DNA from: Oscillospiraceae bacterium
GTDB lineage: Bacteria; Bacillota; Clostridia; Saccharofermentanales; Saccharofermentanaceae
DNA length: 64,000 bases
NCBI GenBank assembly: GCA_902775565.1
Contig: CACYMP010000002.1
Location: 1 to 64,000 of the forward strand
Direction: 5' to 3'
Position numbers and translations under genes: made by a program. The notes under the pieces are model-generated. The model made no database searches, had not been told where the DNA came from, and worked only from the letters and a program-made list of their open reading frames with translations. Shown here one piece after another: positions 16,358-25,239 of this stretch (within the stretch, counting starts at the first letter, position 1; each line of letters starts with the position of its first letter).

Positions 16358-18085
16358 TCACGCATTCCACTTGTAGAGTCCGGCATATATGCCGTTCTTT
16401 GCCATGAGCTCGTCGTGCGTTCCGCTTTCTTCGATCCCGTTCTCGGTAAGGACAAGGATACGCTCGGCATTCCTGACGGTTGAAAGACGGTGCGCGATGA
16501 CCAGCGTCGTTCTGTTCTTCGCGAGCTTTTCCAAAGACTCTTTTACGATGTTCTCGCTCTCGTTATCGAGTGCGCTCGTCGCCTCATCGAAAATGAGTAT
16601 CGGCGGGTTCTTAAGGAACACTCTCGCGATCGAGAGCCTCTGCTTCTGACCGCCCGAAAGCTTGATGCCGCGCTGTCCGATGTCGGTATCGTAGCCGTTC
16701 GGAAGCTCCATGATGAAGTCATGCGCATTCGCAAGCTTTGCCGCTTCGATTATCTCTTCCCTGGTCGATCCCGGCTTGCCGTAACTGATGTTCTCGATTA
16801 CCGTGCCTGCGAAAAGATATACGTCCTGCTGCACGATACCGATGTGGTCGCGTAGGCTCTTGAGCTTGATGTCACGGATATCCTTGCCGTCGATCCTAAT
16901 GGATCCTCCGGTAACGTCATAGAACCTCGGAATGAGGCTGCAGAGCGTCGTCTTACCGCCGCCTGAAGAACCTACGAGAGCGACATAAGAACCCGCTTCG
17001 ATATCGAGATTGATGTGACGGAGGACTCTGTGCGCGCCTTCCTTGTATTTGAACGAGACGTCATCAAAGACTATGTCGCCTTTAACGTCGCCCATCTCAA
17101 CAGCACCCTCTTTGTCCTTGATGTCAGGCTCTATGTTCATGATCTCCATGAATCTCTCAAAGCCCGTGTAGCCGTTCTGGAACTGCTCGGTGAAATCAAC
17201 GATTACCCTTATCGGTTCGGTGAACGTGTTGATGTAAAGGATGAATGCGATGAAATCAGGGATCTGCACGAGACCGTCAGATATCAGTATCGCGCCCGCA
17301 ATGATGACCGCGATGTTGATGAGAAGGATGAACGCCGTCATGCCGGACTGGAACAGACCGAGGTACAGATAACTGTTTTTCTTCGATCTCAGGAAAGCGT
17401 CATTGCCCTCCCTGAACTTTTCCATCTCGATGTCTTCATTAGCAAATGACTTTACGACCCTGATGCCTGAAAGATTATCCTCAGCTCTCGAATTGATCTC
17501 GGCAACTTTCTGTCTGTTGGTCTTGAACGCCTTTCTCATCTTCCTGTTGAGGAGGAAAACAAATACGAACATGAACGGCAGCAGTATAAATGCGGCGGCC
17601 GTCAGATACTTGCTGATGCCCATCAGGATGATGAACGCACCGACTATCTTAATAAGCGATATCACGATATTTTCCGGCCCGTGATGCAGGAGCTCAGTTA
17701 TCTCAAACAGGTCGTTCGTGATCCTGCTCATGAGCTGGCCGGTCTTCTGGTCATCGTAGAACGAGAATGAAAGCTTCTGCAGATGCGAGAAGATCTCGGC
17801 GCGCATGTTGTATTCCATTTTCGCGCCCATGACATGACCTACGTTCGTGATGTAGTAATTCGAGAAAAACTGGATGATGACGAGTCCTATCAGGATCATT
17901 CCGAGATGGACGATCCTCTCCTTCGCTCCCGTCTCAAGATAGATGACCTCAGATGTGATGTAGCGCACGATCAGGGGAACTACGAGCGCGATCGCAGAAG
18001 CCACGACAGCAAAGAACATATCCAGAAGGAATGTCCCCAGGTAAGGCTTATAGTAGCTGATCAGCTTTCTAAGATTCTTTCCCAT
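16358..18085 (-). CDS. ABC exporter half-transporter (fused membrane and ATPase domains)
   Basis: 575 aa. Six transmembrane helices (about 15-300) precede a nucleotide-binding domain with Walker A GSSGGGKTT near 372, signature LSGGQKQR near 477, Walker B ILIFDEATSALD and the switch His in VIAHRLSTV. It is an MsbA/Sav1866-like exporter that would act as a homodimer at the inner membrane; there is no partner half-transporter beside it. It starts one base after the DUF5680 stop and is followed by Nudix and radical SAM genes. Substrate unknown. Confidence 0.93.
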   Translation of the reverse strand: MGKNLRKLISYYKPYLGTFLLDMFFAVVASAIALVVPLIVRYITSEVIYLETGAKERIVHLGMILIGLVIIQFFSNYYITNVGHVMGAKMEYNMRAEIFSHLQKLSFSFYDDQKTGQLMSRITNDLFEITELLHHGPENIVISLIKIVGAFIILMGISKYLTAAAFILLPFMFVFVFLLNRKMRKAFKTNRQKVAEINSRAEDNLSGIRVVKSFANEDIEMEKFREGNDAFLRSKKNSYLYLGLFQSGMTAFILLINIAVIIAGAILISDGLVQIPDFIAFILYINTFTEPIRVIVDFTEQFQNGYTGFERFMEIMNIEPDIKDKEGAVEMGDVKGDIVFDDVSFKYKEGAHRVLRHINLDIEAGSYVALVGSSGGGKTTLCSLIPRFYDVTGGSIRIDGKDIRDIKLKSLRDHIGIVQQDVYLFAGTVIENISYGKPGSTREEIIEAAKLANAHDFIMELPNGYDTDIGQRGIKLSGGQKQRLSIARVFLKNPPILIFDEATSALDNESENIVKESLEKLAKNRTTLVIAHRLSTVRNAERILVLTENGIEESGTHDELMAKNGIYAGLYKWNA

Positions 18086-18526
18086 TTACTCGATGATCCC
18101 GCCGTGGAAATAGCACTCGTAGATCTGTTCTCCCTTATAGCTTATGGTCTCATAACCCTGAAACCATTCAAACTCTCCGGTCACCTTGCAGTTAAATTCA
18201 TAGTCGCCGTTCTTATAATTCTCAGGTCCTCTGAAAGGTTTGTCAAAAGGCACTTCCAGCAGTGCTTCCTTCAGGAAATCGCCGCTGAAGTTATCGCCTG
18301 TCACGCGGCCAACATAGTTCATGCTCCAGTAAGGTTTGCCTGAGATCCACAGAGCTTCCTCACCTGCGAACTTGCCGCCGCCCAAGTATGTATCCAGATA
18401 CATCAGGTCATCTTCGCGGTAGACAAGGTCATGAGACTGCGGTCTTGAGGAAGCTGTCTCTGCGCCCTTGCCCGCATATGTTGCCTTCTTGGCTCTTATG
18501 AGAAATTCGATTATTCTCTTATCCAT
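18086..18526 (-). CDS. DUF5680 domain protein
   Basis: 146 aa. The family pattern is clear: FLIRAKKATYAGKG, YLDTYLGGGKFAGEEALW, PYWSMNYVGRV, FSGDFLKEAL, YECYFHGGIIE. DUF5680 proteins are small, soluble and functionally uncharacterised, and often stand alone or after an HTH domain; no HTH is present here. First gene of the DUF5680-ABC-Nudix-radical SAM operon with essentially no spacing to the next gene. Confidence 0.85.
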   Translation of the reverse strand: MDKRIIEFLIRAKKATYAGKGAETASSRPQSHDLVYREDDLMYLDTYLGGGKFAGEEALWISGKPYWSMNYVGRVTGDNFSGDFLKEALLEVPFDKPFRGPENYKNGDYEFNCKVTGEFEWFQGYETISYKGEQIYECYFHGGIIE

Positions 18527-18668
18527 ATTTCACCCCTGTAAATATAAAAGCTATTCTATCACAAGGTTGTATGGTTTTAGGGACAGGATATTCATGCTGA
18601 CATATCAGTTAAAGGGATCTGCAAAATGAATATCAAAAAGCCGGAGAAAAAGAATAAGAAAAAAGACG

Positions 18669-18721
18669 CGTAAACTTTTCCGTAAACAATCCGGCCCGAA
18701 AAGTTTACGTTTGAGTTTACG
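18669..18721. repeat. Intergenic hairpin-repeat block, word CGTAAACTTTTC
   Basis: CGTAAACTTTTC (18669-18680) is the exact reverse complement of GAAAAGTTTACG (18698-18709). CGTAAAC recurs at 18681, and GAGTTTACG ends the block at 18721. It sits in the 220-base spacer between convergent-free minus-strand genes and has the same design as the 5.6 and 35 kb blocks with a different word. Confidence 0.65.
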
Positions 18722-18747
18722 TTGTTATTTTGTTGTTTCCGGAAGGC

Positions 18748-19470
18748 TTAAGTGAGCGGTTTGCCACACCTGGGGCAGAACTTTCCGTTGCCTCTGGGTG
18801 CACCGCAGTTGGAGCAGAATTTCTTCACCATGGGCTGTGCGGGCTGTGCAGGCTTGAAAGCAGAAGTGGTTGTGGCTGCACCGGCTGCAGCCACACCGGC
18901 AGCGGCTGTGGTTCCGGCTGCGGCACCCTTCATCTGATTGATCTGTTCCATTATCTTCTGCATGTCGGCAGCCTGCTGTTCCATTATCTTTTTGGCCTGT
19001 TCTTCGGCCTGGCGGCGCTGCTCTGCAGACAGCTGGCTCAAGGACTCCTGGGCTTGTCTGTTGGCCTCTTCCATTATCTTCATCTGTTCCTGGGGAGTCA
19101 TAGCTGCAAAGGATTGTGCCTTGCTGACGTCATTTATCCTCTGCATTGATTTCTCATCAGGAGCAATGTTTGCTATCGAGAAATCATTCAACACTATATT
19201 TCTCGCGCCGAGCTCGGCAGCAACAGCCTGGCCCATGACATTTGCCTTTGCAGGCAGATCTTTGTGCGAAACGAACTCGTTGCTGAACTTGGAAATCTGT
19301 TCCTGGATCGCGGCTACTATCATCGTCTGAACAAACTGAACATCCGACTCACTGCCTTCTCTGTCTGCGCATGACACGGACGCCTCGCCCGCGATGTCCA
19401 GATAGATCGAACGGTAATCCGGATCGATATAAGGTATCGTCTGACTGAAAACAACTTTAAAAGCTCCCAT
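18748..19470 (-). CDS. Coiled-coil protein with C-terminal zinc ribbon
   Basis: 240 aa. The N-terminal about 110 residues are a compact alpha/beta domain that resembles the last part of an SPFH/band-7 fold (ELGARNIVLNDFSIANIAPDE), weakly. A long charged helix (about 115-180, rich in Gln/Glu/Lys/Met) predicts a coiled coil, an Ala/Thr-rich linker follows, and the ribbon FCSNCGAPRGNGKFCPRCG closes it. I use the ATG at 19470 with AGGGAG upstream; a GTG at 19512 would overlap the GNAT gene. Last gene of the 22100-18748 run. Confidence 0.8.
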   Translation of the reverse strand: MGAFKVVFSQTIPYIDPDYRSIYLDIAGEASVSCADREGSESDVQFVQTMIVAAIQEQISKFSNEFVSHKDLPAKANVMGQAVAAELGARNIVLNDFSIANIAPDEKSMQRINDVSKAQSFAAMTPQEQMKIMEEANRQAQESLSQLSAEQRRQAEEQAKKIMEQQAADMQKIMEQINQMKGAAAGTTAAAGVAAAGAATTTSAFKPAQPAQPMVKKFCSNCGAPRGNGKFCPRCGKPLT

Positions 19471-19508
19471 TTTGCTATCTCCCTTATTATTTTTCTTGTA
19501 AAATTCTA

Positions 19509-20057
19509 TCACAACTCTTTATACATCAGTATCTCATCGTGAAGGGTTCCGTCATCGAATCTGAGGGCATGATGGCGCACTCCGGTCTCGATGAATCCGC
19601 ACTTCTTATAGGCCGCAAGAGCCCTGTCGTTTCCTGAAACCACTTCGAGATCTATCTGTTTCCAGCCAACCTGTCTTGCAAGCTCGGTAAGGTATTCGAG
19701 CATGGCTGTTCCGATGCCCAAACCCCAGTATTCTTTGTAAAGCGCGATCGCAAGCGAACAGCGGTGCCAGAGCTTCCTCTGGTAGCCGATCCCGTTCACA
19801 CCCGCGTTACCTGCAACCTTGCCGTCAACTACCGCGACCATCATGATCGCATAAGGATTTTCGAGAAAATCATCAAGGATCTTCTGTTCCTCCTCAAGCG
19901 TCCATTTGACTTCATCCGGGTATCTCAAAAGGAAATCCGTCTCGTCAGGCGTCTTCTTCAGATACTCGAGCATCTGCTCCGCATATTCTGATGAGTTCGG
20001 CTTAAGTATGCACTGTCTTCCGTCTTTGAGAGTGATCTCTCTTTCTTCAAATCTCAT
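19509..20057 (-). CDS. GNAT-family N-acetyltransferase
   Basis: 182 aa. Acetyl-CoA-binding loop YWGLGIGTAMLEYL near 108-122, followed by the family's C-terminal AAYKKCGFIETG. It should move an acetyl group to an amine, possibly a protein N-terminus or small molecule (RimJ/RimL-like spacing); the substrate is not readable. It begins five bases after the YD-repeat lipoprotein gene. Confidence 0.88.
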   Translation of the reverse strand: MRFEEREITLKDGRQCILKPNSSEYAEQMLEYLKKTPDETDFLLRYPDEVKWTLEEEQKILDDFLENPYAIMMVAVVDGKVAGNAGVNGIGYQRKLWHRCSLAIALYKEYWGLGIGTAMLEYLTELARQVGWKQIDLEVVSGNDRALAAYKKCGFIETGVRHHALRFDDGTLHDEILMYKEL

Positions 20058-20062
20058 GGTTG

Positions 20063-21181
20063 TTAATTCTCCGGAACTAATATCGCTTTGTAGAAATATG
20101 CCTTCAGACGCACGAGATCACCGTCAAGGTTCTTTTCTTCCTCCGTCACGAGAAGGCCGTGACTGTCATAGGTATATGTCATAACATAGCCGGTATTTTT
20201 CTCTTCTCCCTTATAGGTCTTTCTCCAGGTCTTCACTGTCTTGGAAGTCATGTGCCCGTTGCTGTCATAGGTATATGCGGTCTCTTTCTTCTGCGTGATT
20301 TCACCTTTACTCTTAAAAGTTGAAAGGATCTCGTCGCCGTGCTCGTTATAGGTATATTCATCTATCGAGCCGGTGCTTTTTGATTCTCTCTTGAGCTTCT
20401 TGTTTTCGGCATCATAAGTGGTAATCGTATATCCGTTATCGACACTGTAGCCGGTCATCTTCCCGTCGCTGTATTCATATGTGGTGGTCGTGTTTCCGAT
20501 GGTCTCAGTCTTAACCTCGCCGTTCTCACCGTACGTTATCTTAATGATCTCGGGTTCCGGGATATCGAAGGACTGATTTAGCTTCAGGCACGTTTTAGTG
20601 CCGGGCGGATCTGCCGGATACTTTGTCGTTTTGTCAGCCAAACTGTCGTAGCTTGAGACAAGGTGGCCTTCCTCATTGTATTCATAATCGTATTCGCGGA
20701 CTTTTTCTTTCTGCTTTATCCTATAGCAAACGAGATACCCTTTACCGTTGTATTCGTATTCGCATTCGTATTCGAAAACCGGCTTGGCGGAACTGAAAAA
20801 ACGGCCCGAACTTTTCTGCTTTTTGGCAATTAAAAACCCGCCGTCGTTATAAGTCTGCTCGCACCGGAGAGTCTCGCCGTCCAGAACTTTAACCAGAAGC
20901 ATGGTCATATTTCCGTTGCTGTCATACTCATAAATATGCTCAGTCTTGTTGCGGCCCATGCCGGAGATCCATTCCCTGACGGGAACATACTTGACCTTCA
21001 TGCCTTCCGGAATGTCACCGGCCCAATCTTCTACGAAATCATCTTTGGCGATCGCAGATTTAAGTTCGTTGAGATATACGCTCTTATTGAAAGTACCTTT
21101 AAGATGAATGCATCCGGTCATCGAAAACGCTATCACAGCAGCACTGACAGCGCAGAGCGCCTTCTTCAGACCTTTCTTCAT
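20063..21181 (-). CDS. Lipoprotein with YD-type repeats
   Basis: 372 aa. Signal with lipobox SMTGC (Cys24). The mature part holds many YD/RHS-like strand pairs: YEYDSNGNMT, YEYNGKGYL, YDYEYNEEGHLV, TYEYSDGKMTG, TTYDAENKK, YTYNEHGDEI, YTYDSNGHMT, YTYDSHGLLV. Such repeats form a wide beta-shell in RHS and teneurin proteins; here there is no toxin tip or autoprotease core and the protein is short, so a surface-exposed scaffold is likelier than a toxin. Two bases separate it from the preceding gene. Confidence 0.85.
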   Translation of the reverse strand: MKKGLKKALCAVSAAVIAFSMTGCIHLKGTFNKSVYLNELKSAIAKDDFVEDWAGDIPEGMKVKYVPVREWISGMGRNKTEHIYEYDSNGNMTMLLVKVLDGETLRCEQTYNDGGFLIAKKQKSSGRFFSSAKPVFEYECEYEYNGKGYLVCYRIKQKEKVREYDYEYNEEGHLVSSYDSLADKTTKYPADPPGTKTCLKLNQSFDIPEPEIIKITYGENGEVKTETIGNTTTTYEYSDGKMTGYSVDNGYTITTYDAENKKLKRESKSTGSIDEYTYNEHGDEILSTFKSKGEITQKKETAYTYDSNGHMTSKTVKTWRKTYKGEEKNTGYVMTYTYDSHGLLVTEEEKNLDGDLVRLKAYFYKAILVPEN

Positions 21182-21183
21182 CG

Positions 21184-21516
21184 TCAGCAGCCTTCCAGGA
21201 CCTCAGTCAGGAGGAGCTCTTCGAGTCCGCTTAAGACATACCCGATCTGCTCATTCTTTACCGGTCCGCTGCAATAGTCGTCTGTTGAAACCACTGCAAT
21301 GTAGTTGGTCTCATACGCATCGTAATCGTCTTCGCTCCAGTTCTCGTAATCGCTGACGTTAAGCGGGAAAACGCTTAAGAAAGGCTGCGTCATAACGTAA
21401 GAAGGCTTGCCTGCCTCTCTGCTCATTCCGCAGTTCTTAAGGTAATCTTCGATTTCGGCGGTGTTCCATTTCTCGGAAAGACTGTTTGTTTTGAGATGAT
21501 AATAGACGTACTCCAT
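21184..21516 (-). CDS. Small cytoplasmic protein, unknown
   Basis: 110 aa, acidic, Tyr-rich, no signal peptide (MEYVYYHLKTNSLSEKW; SDYENWSEDDYDAYETNY). I place the start at 21516, where GGAGG lies five bases upstream; 21549 would add eleven residues without a site. It is translationally adjacent to the YD-repeat lipoprotein gene (TGACGATG), so the two may work together. No family recognised. Confidence 0.7.
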   Translation of the reverse strand: MEYVYYHLKTNSLSEKWNTAEIEDYLKNCGMSREAGKPSYVMTQPFLSVFPLNVSDYENWSEDDYDAYETNYIAVVSTDDYCSGPVKNEQIGYVLSGLEELLLTEVLEGC

Positions 21517-21584
21517 GTTAACCTCCAAAGCACCGATCATCATTTCCACGCCGGATCAGATCCGGCCTTCTTTATCTTCAACCG

Positions 21585-22100
21585 TCAAAAAGCGGTCAGC
21601 TCCCATTTCATCGGAAGGTATTTGCCTTCACCTTCAATATGCAGGAACGAGTTGGATTTAGGCTGCCATCTCATATAGTCTGTGTAGTCTGCGGTAACGA
21701 ACTCATTTTTCATGTAAATAACGTTGTCATTACAAAGATAGATGTAGTGTCCGTCGCTTCCGCCTAACAGGCAGTAAGGTCCGAGGTCGGAATGGCGCAC
21801 GACAACGTTCGTGAACTTTGTCTCGCTGGCATTGTCCATGATACCGATGAGAAGCTCATCGACGCCGTCTCCGTCGAGGTCCTTCAAAAGATATCCGCAT
21901 TTGATACTCTTATCCTCAAGCTCCTTGGGAACCTGGAGATTGCCGTGTTTCTCGGTAAAGCCGTTCTTTACGCCGTTGCTGTAGTACTCAAGAGCGCCTT
22001 TATACCACTCTTTGGTTATCGATTTTGAGCAGCCCGCACTGCATGCGAGCATAGCAACGATAAGCGCTGCGGTCATTGCCATCGCAATTACTTTCTTCAT
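21585..22100 (-). CDS. Lipoprotein with DxDxDG-type motif
   Basis: 171 aa. Signal with lipobox-like Cys near 20-24 (LACSAGC). The mature domain contains DLDGDGVDELLIG, a calcium-loop-like motif seen in FG-GAP/VCBS and EF-hand-like extracellular proteins. The remainder is beta-rich with paired aromatic residues. First gene of the run down to 18748. Role unknown. Confidence 0.78.
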   Translation of the reverse strand: MKKVIAMAMTAALIVAMLACSAGCSKSITKEWYKGALEYYSNGVKNGFTEKHGNLQVPKELEDKSIKCGYLLKDLDGDGVDELLIGIMDNASETKFTNVVVRHSDLGPYCLLGGSDGHYIYLCNDNVIYMKNEFVTADYTDYMRWQPKSNSFLHIEGEGKYLPMKWELTAF

Positions 22101-22228
22101 TTTTACTATCCCCTTTGTTCTTGTTTATTTATCCCCCGGTATTCCGGACCGCGGAACATATCACTATAACTATAAAATAAAACTTATTTTTTCGCCACTT
22201 TTATGTGTGCCGGTTCCGGAAAAGCAGA

Positions 22229-22236
22229 TGTTATAA
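22229..22236 (+). promoter_or_regulatory. Extended -10 promoter of the nitrilase-family gene
   Basis: TGTTATAAT: TATAAT at 22231-22236 with TG one base upstream. GGAGG follows, then the ATG at 22261, which gives a leader of about 20 bases. Confidence 0.55.
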
Positions 22237-22260
22237 TCACAAAAGAACGGAGGATCAGCC

Positions 22261-23136
22261 ATGGACATAAAGATCGCATTATTGCAGCTCATTCCCGGAA
22301 AAGATCTATCTGAGAACCTTTCGGCAGGGCTTGCGGCATGCAGGGAAGCAAAAGAAAAGGGCGCGGACATAGCGCTCTTCCCCGAGATGTGGAGTGACGG
22401 ATATTTCCTTCCGGAGGACGAGAACGAGGTTAGAAAACTCGCAACGGAAACGGACAGCGGTTTTGTAAACAGCTTCCGCGATCTCGCAAAAGAGCTTCAG
22501 ATGGCGATCGGCATCACCCTGCTCGAATCACACGATCCCAAGCCGCTCAACTCGGTTATCTTTTTCGACAGAACAGGCAAAGAGATCCTTCACTATTCCA
22601 AGGTGCACACATGCGCATTCTCTGATGAAGCCGTACTGACGCCCGGAGAGGAATTCTATACCGCAGATCTGGACTTCGGAAGAGGCACCGTTAAGATCGG
22701 TTCCATGATCTGCTTCGACAGGGAATTTCCTGAAAGCGCAAGGATACTCATGCTCAAGGGAGCAGAGCTCATTCTTGCCCCGAATGCCTGCCCGATGGAG
22801 ATCAACAGGCTCGCCGCACTGAGGACCAGAGCCTATGAGAACATGGTCGCCATAGCAACATGCAACTACCCGAAAGGACAGCCCGACTGCAACGGTCATT
22901 CAACGCTTTTCGACGGCGTGCCGTGGTGCCGCGACGAGGAAGGCGTAAGAGACATGTGCGCTTTTGAAGCACCGGAAGAGCCCGGTGTATATATCGCAAC
23001 GCTCGATCTGGATAAGCTCAGGACTCACAGAAGCGAAGACATAATGGGCGACAAGTTCAGGCATCCCGAAAGATACGGAATACTTTCTGACCTTGAAGTA
23101 AAGGACATAATCGGCGGCGAATTCGTACCCTGGTGA
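22261..23136 (+). CDS. Carbon-nitrogen hydrolase (nitrilase superfamily)
   Basis: 291 aa. The catalytic Glu-Lys-Cys triad is visible: FPEMW near 41, YSKVHTCAF near 113 and GSMICFDREFPE near 158. Members hydrolyse amides or carbamoyl groups (omega-amidase, N-carbamoylputrescine amidase and relatives). Motif detail does not settle which, and no polyamine or pyrimidine genes adjoin. GGAGG stands before the ATG. It is convergent with the acyltransferase gene, leaving three bases between stops and no terminator. Confidence 0.9.
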   Translation: MDIKIALLQLIPGKDLSENLSAGLAACREAKEKGADIALFPEMWSDGYFLPEDENEVRKLATETDSGFVNSFRDLAKELQMAIGITLLESHDPKPLNSVIFFDRTGKEILHYSKVHTCAFSDEAVLTPGEEFYTADLDFGRGTVKIGSMICFDREFPESARILMLKGAELILAPNACPMEINRLAALRTRAYENMVAIATCNYPKGQPDCNGHSTLFDGVPWCRDEEGVRDMCAFEAPEEPGVYIATLDLDKLRTHRSEDIMGDKFRHPERYGILSDLEVKDIIGGEFVPW

Positions 23137-23139
23137 TCT

Positions 23140-24411
23140 TTACTCGGACGACGCCTTGCCTTTGGAAAGCTTGTAGAGCTCTTCAGCCGCAAGCCTTGTC
23201 TTGGCAACGATGTCGCCTTCTTTTGGGAAACAGAAATACAGGCAGTCGTTCGTTCCGATAGATACGATGTCTCCAATCTCATACCAGAAGTAATCCGAGT
23301 TGACGCTGTAGGATGCGCTTGGGGACTGCTCGTAGTGTAGCTTGCCGTCACATCCGTCAAGGACGAATCCGTCAACAGTGTGACGCAGCCTGCCCGTACC
23401 CACCATGTAAAGCGCCTTGGGATCCTTTAAGATCGCGATGTCGCAGGATACATCAAGAGAATAAGTCTTGTTCTCTATCTCTTCTTTTATCTGCTCTCTT
23501 TCCCACGCGAACCAGTCGGGAATATGAGTAAATTTCGGTGTGACATTAACGCCCTTTAAGTAACCGAAAGTATCCAGTTCGTAGGTCGATCCGCACTCGC
23601 CGCATACCAGGCTTATTCCCTTTCCGATCGTCTTTCCCTCGGTCATGCAGTGAGGGCATTTATACAAGATCCTGTTGAGTCCGTCGGCTCTGAAGGGCTC
23701 GTCGATCTCTATCCTGTTATCCTGCTGCCACTTGAAATAGTCCAGCGTGAATTCCTTATCAAGGACTTCGTCTATGTCCCTGACCTTTGTGTTTGCGAGC
23801 TCCTCGGGCGTGAAAAGGCATTTCATCCGGCAGCTGACCTTTACGTCTCTCTTCTGGAGATTGTTATACAGAGGGTCTCTTGCGAATGCGCCGAAAGTGG
23901 TGATCATGACGACGGGGTGTTTGAGTTTCTTGAGGAGTACTCCCAGTCTTCTCGGGATCCTCGTGCCTGTTCCGTCGAGCGAATATCCTGCTTCCGGATA
24001 CATGAGAACGCTTGCTTTGTTTTCTCTTAAAGCGTGATCCATATCTGAGATCAAAGTCATGTCTGATACGAATTTACGCGTGGGAATGCAGCCTAAAGAT
24101 CTCATCAGTCCTTCTTTTCCGACGAGCGCGTCAGACGTGCAGACGATGCTGAAAGGACGGCCTTTAAGAACTTCAAACGCAATGGCGAGATCGGTGAAGC
24201 TGCAGTGGTTCATCAGTATCATCCAGGGACCGTCACCGGCTTTTTCCATGTCGACCTTTTCGCATGTGAAAGAGGTCTTCTTAAGCTCTCCGCCAAGCGC
24301 GATACGGGCGATACCCGCAAGGAACTTAGAAGGCTTTTTTGGCTTCTTGTGTTCCCAGGAAGGCAGTGCCATTGCTTCTTCGTAACTGATGGTCTTGGTC
24401 TTGATCTTCAT
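23140..24411 (-). CDS. PlsC-like acyltransferase with zinc ribbon
   Basis: 423 aa. Residues about 50-230 are a lysophospholipid acyltransferase-like domain: MNHCSFTD (HX4D), then FSIVCTSDALVG, YPEAGYSLDG. The C-terminal half has an added ribbon (CPHCMTEGKTIGKGISLVCGECG) and a beta-rich domain, which common PlsC proteins lack. It begins two bases after the radical SAM gene of the AmmeMemoRadiSam set, so it is probably cotranscribed with it. A cytoplasmic-face membrane enzyme acylating glycerolipid-like acceptors is the family expectation; the acceptor is unknown. Confidence 0.82.
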   Translation of the reverse strand: MKIKTKTISYEEAMALPSWEHKKPKKPSKFLAGIARIALGGELKKTSFTCEKVDMEKAGDGPWMILMNHCSFTDLAIAFEVLKGRPFSIVCTSDALVGKEGLMRSLGCIPTRKFVSDMTLISDMDHALRENKASVLMYPEAGYSLDGTGTRIPRRLGVLLKKLKHPVVMITTFGAFARDPLYNNLQKRDVKVSCRMKCLFTPEELANTKVRDIDEVLDKEFTLDYFKWQQDNRIEIDEPFRADGLNRILYKCPHCMTEGKTIGKGISLVCGECGSTYELDTFGYLKGVNVTPKFTHIPDWFAWEREQIKEEIENKTYSLDVSCDIAILKDPKALYMVGTGRLRHTVDGFVLDGCDGKLHYEQSPSASYSVNSDYFWYEIGDIVSIGTNDCLYFCFPKEGDIVAKTRLAAEELYKLSKGKASSE

Positions 24412-24413
24412 GT

Positions 24414-25238
24414 TCAGCAGTTCCCCTCGTAAACGTATTTCAGTTTCTCTCTTGCTATATTGGCCAGCTCATATATCTTAGCCACGTCGGTAGGCGGTCT
24501 GTCCATCATCTTGTGGCGCGGGAAAAATCTCGAAATGTGGAAAGGTATCTCATCACTCATTCCCGCTATCCAAGATGTCACTTCACGCATCTCTTCCGCG
24601 GTATCGTTCATGCCCGGTACGATAAGCATGGTAAGCTCGACATGGCAGTCTTTTACCGCCCTTTCGATAAAGGCTCTCGTCATGTTGAGATCGCCTCCGA
24701 GCACCTCACGGTAAGTGGTCTCAGAGAAACTCTTTATATCGACATTCATCGCATCGATATAAGGGATCAGCTTCTCGAGCACAGGGAGATCTGCCGTGCC
24801 GTTGGTAACGAGAACATTCTTCATGCCCATGCCCTTAACGAGCTTTGCGGTGTCTTCTAAAAATTCGGGACAGACCAGCGGTTCGTTATATGTAAACGCG
24901 ATCCCGATGTTGCCCCTGACCTTGTATTTCCCGGCGAGTTCGGCGAGCTTTTCGGGCGTGATCACATCTTCGAACTCACTGCCGTCAGATCTCGAGATAT
25001 CGCAGTTCTGACAGAACGGGCAGAAAAGATTGCAGCCGTAGCTTCCGTAAGAAAGGATATATGAGCCGGGGCAGAATCTCGACAAAGGCTTTTTCTCGAT
25101 CGGATCCAAAGCAAGCGCGGTATACCGCCCGTAATTCAGCGGTACTACTTTGCCGTCAATACAGCCTCTTGCCTTGCAGGCGCCGGTCTTGCCTTCCGCG
25201 ATATCGCAATGTCTGAAACAGACTTCACAAACAGCCAT
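24414..25238 (-). CDS. amrS: AmmeMemoRadiSam system radical SAM enzyme
   Basis: 274 aa from the ATG at 25238, which follows the upstream stop by one base; a start at 25286 would lie inside the upstream gene. N-terminal Cys knuckles (CEVCFRHC, CKARGC) precede the radical SAM triad CNLFCPFC (CxxxCxxC), NVLVTNG, and DAMNVDIKSF. This is the activating-enzyme-like member that accompanies MEMO and AMMECR1 proteins in many anaerobes. The reaction of the system is not established. It lies between the MEMO-AMMECR1 fusion and the acyltransferase. Confidence 0.92.
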   Translation of the reverse strand: MAVCEVCFRHCDIAEGKTGACKARGCIDGKVVPLNYGRYTALALDPIEKKPLSRFCPGSYILSYGSYGCNLFCPFCQNCDISRSDGSEFEDVITPEKLAELAGKYKVRGNIGIAFTYNEPLVCPEFLEDTAKLVKGMGMKNVLVTNGTADLPVLEKLIPYIDAMNVDIKSFSETTYREVLGGDLNMTRAFIERAVKDCHVELTMLIVPGMNDTAEEMREVTSWIAGMSDEIPFHISRFFPRHKMMDRPPTDVAKIYELANIAREKLKYVYEGNC

Positions 25239-25239
25239 G

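Noticed and set aside
18626..18673. 15-codon open frame of Lys-rich sequence before the second hairpin block
   Set aside because: Too short and low in complexity, with a doubtful ribosome-binding site. It could be a leader peptide but nothing supports it.
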